From NCBI GenBank assembly GCA_963693365.1, contig CAVNZM010000007.1:7874001-7938000 (forward strand): a stretch of 64,000 bases of DNA, in the 5' to 3' direction. The stretch is from Amoebidium appalachense (Eukaryota; Ichthyosporea). Below, one piece after another: positions 63,764-64,000 of this stretch (its first letter is position 1; each line of letters starts with the position of its first letter). The notes under the pieces are model-generated. The model did no database searches and had not been told where the DNA came from. It was given only the letters and a program-made list of their open reading frames with translations. Both the position numbers and the translations under genes were made by a program.

Positions 63764-64000
63764 ACGTGCGCTCACAGCGCGTTACTCTTTAGGTTCCTGT
63801 AGCATGAGCACCGCGGTTGTTGATGGGAGAAGGGGGGGGGGGGGAGGGGAGGGGGAGGGGAGGGAGGAGGAGGGGGAGGGGAAGGAGGGGGGGGGGGGGG
63901 GGGGGGTTCTTAAAGCACACACACACCGTGACGTGCGCTCACAGCGCGTTACTCTTTAGGTTCCTGTAGCATGAGCACCGTGGTTGTTGTTAGGAGAAGG
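63764..64000 (+). repeat. 167-bp tandem repeat cut by the window edge
   Basis: ACGTGCGCTCACAGCGCGTT then ACTCTTTAGGTTCCTGTAGC occurs at 63764 and again at 63931, separated by G-rich sequence and a short CA run. At least two copies; the array may continue beyond 64000. Confidence 0.8.

Overview
This is nuclear DNA from an intron-rich eukaryote. Most of the window is simple-sequence DNA: long (CA/TG)n and (GA)n microsatellites and many poly-C or poly-G tracts of about 15 to 70 bases. Inside it are small non-repetitive exons with ordinary GT-AG borders. I rebuilt gene models by hand, following reading phase across each intron. The gene content (a LARP4-type RNA-binding protein, a cyclin of the G/I type, an HMG-box protein, a bulb-type lectin) fits an opisthokont, most simply a holozoan protist or an early-branching animal relative. 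That placement is inference; no species is identified.

Layout from left to right. (1) 657-5141 (+): bulb-type (mannose-binding) lectin gene with Ser/Pro/Gly-rich and Pro/Ala-rich flanks. (2) 8133-19641 (-): complete LARP4 homologue, 14 exons and 642 codons, with two TIR-bounded MITE-like elements in its introns. (3) 23536-30327 (+): HMG-box-like nuclear protein, 8 exons, with one apparent single-base error in a G run. (4) 31759-33102 (+): weak candidate gene, perhaps SNAP/TPR-like. (5) 34301-40546 (+): DDE-transposase-like gene preceded by a leader exon and a promoter with two adjacent 12-bp palindromes (one a perfect E2F-type site) and a nested inverted array of ATTCAGTGCA motifs. (6) 43040-44448 (+): cyclin G/I-type gene, 3 exons. 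(7) 47640-48240 (-): remnant of a Penelope-like or related reverse-transcriptase ORF. (8) 49521-61988 (-): complete FAD-dependent amine-oxidase-like oxidoreductase (COG2907 type), 8 exons and 472 codons, ending in a C-terminal membrane anchor. Its introns hold a 30-copy 52-bp minisatellite with higher-order structure and a cluster of a dispersed, hairpin-containing repeat. (9) 61989-64000: intergenic, with a degenerate 60-bp tandem repeat.

The genes do not form a pathway. LARP4 acts on mRNA poly(A), the HMG protein on chromatin, the cyclin on kinases, the lectin on glycans and the FAD enzyme in metabolism. Long open frames reading as CVCVCV, THTHTH, PPPP, GGGG or RERERE are simple repeats read in frame, not genes. 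Homopolymer lengths, and so some frames, may carry assembly errors.
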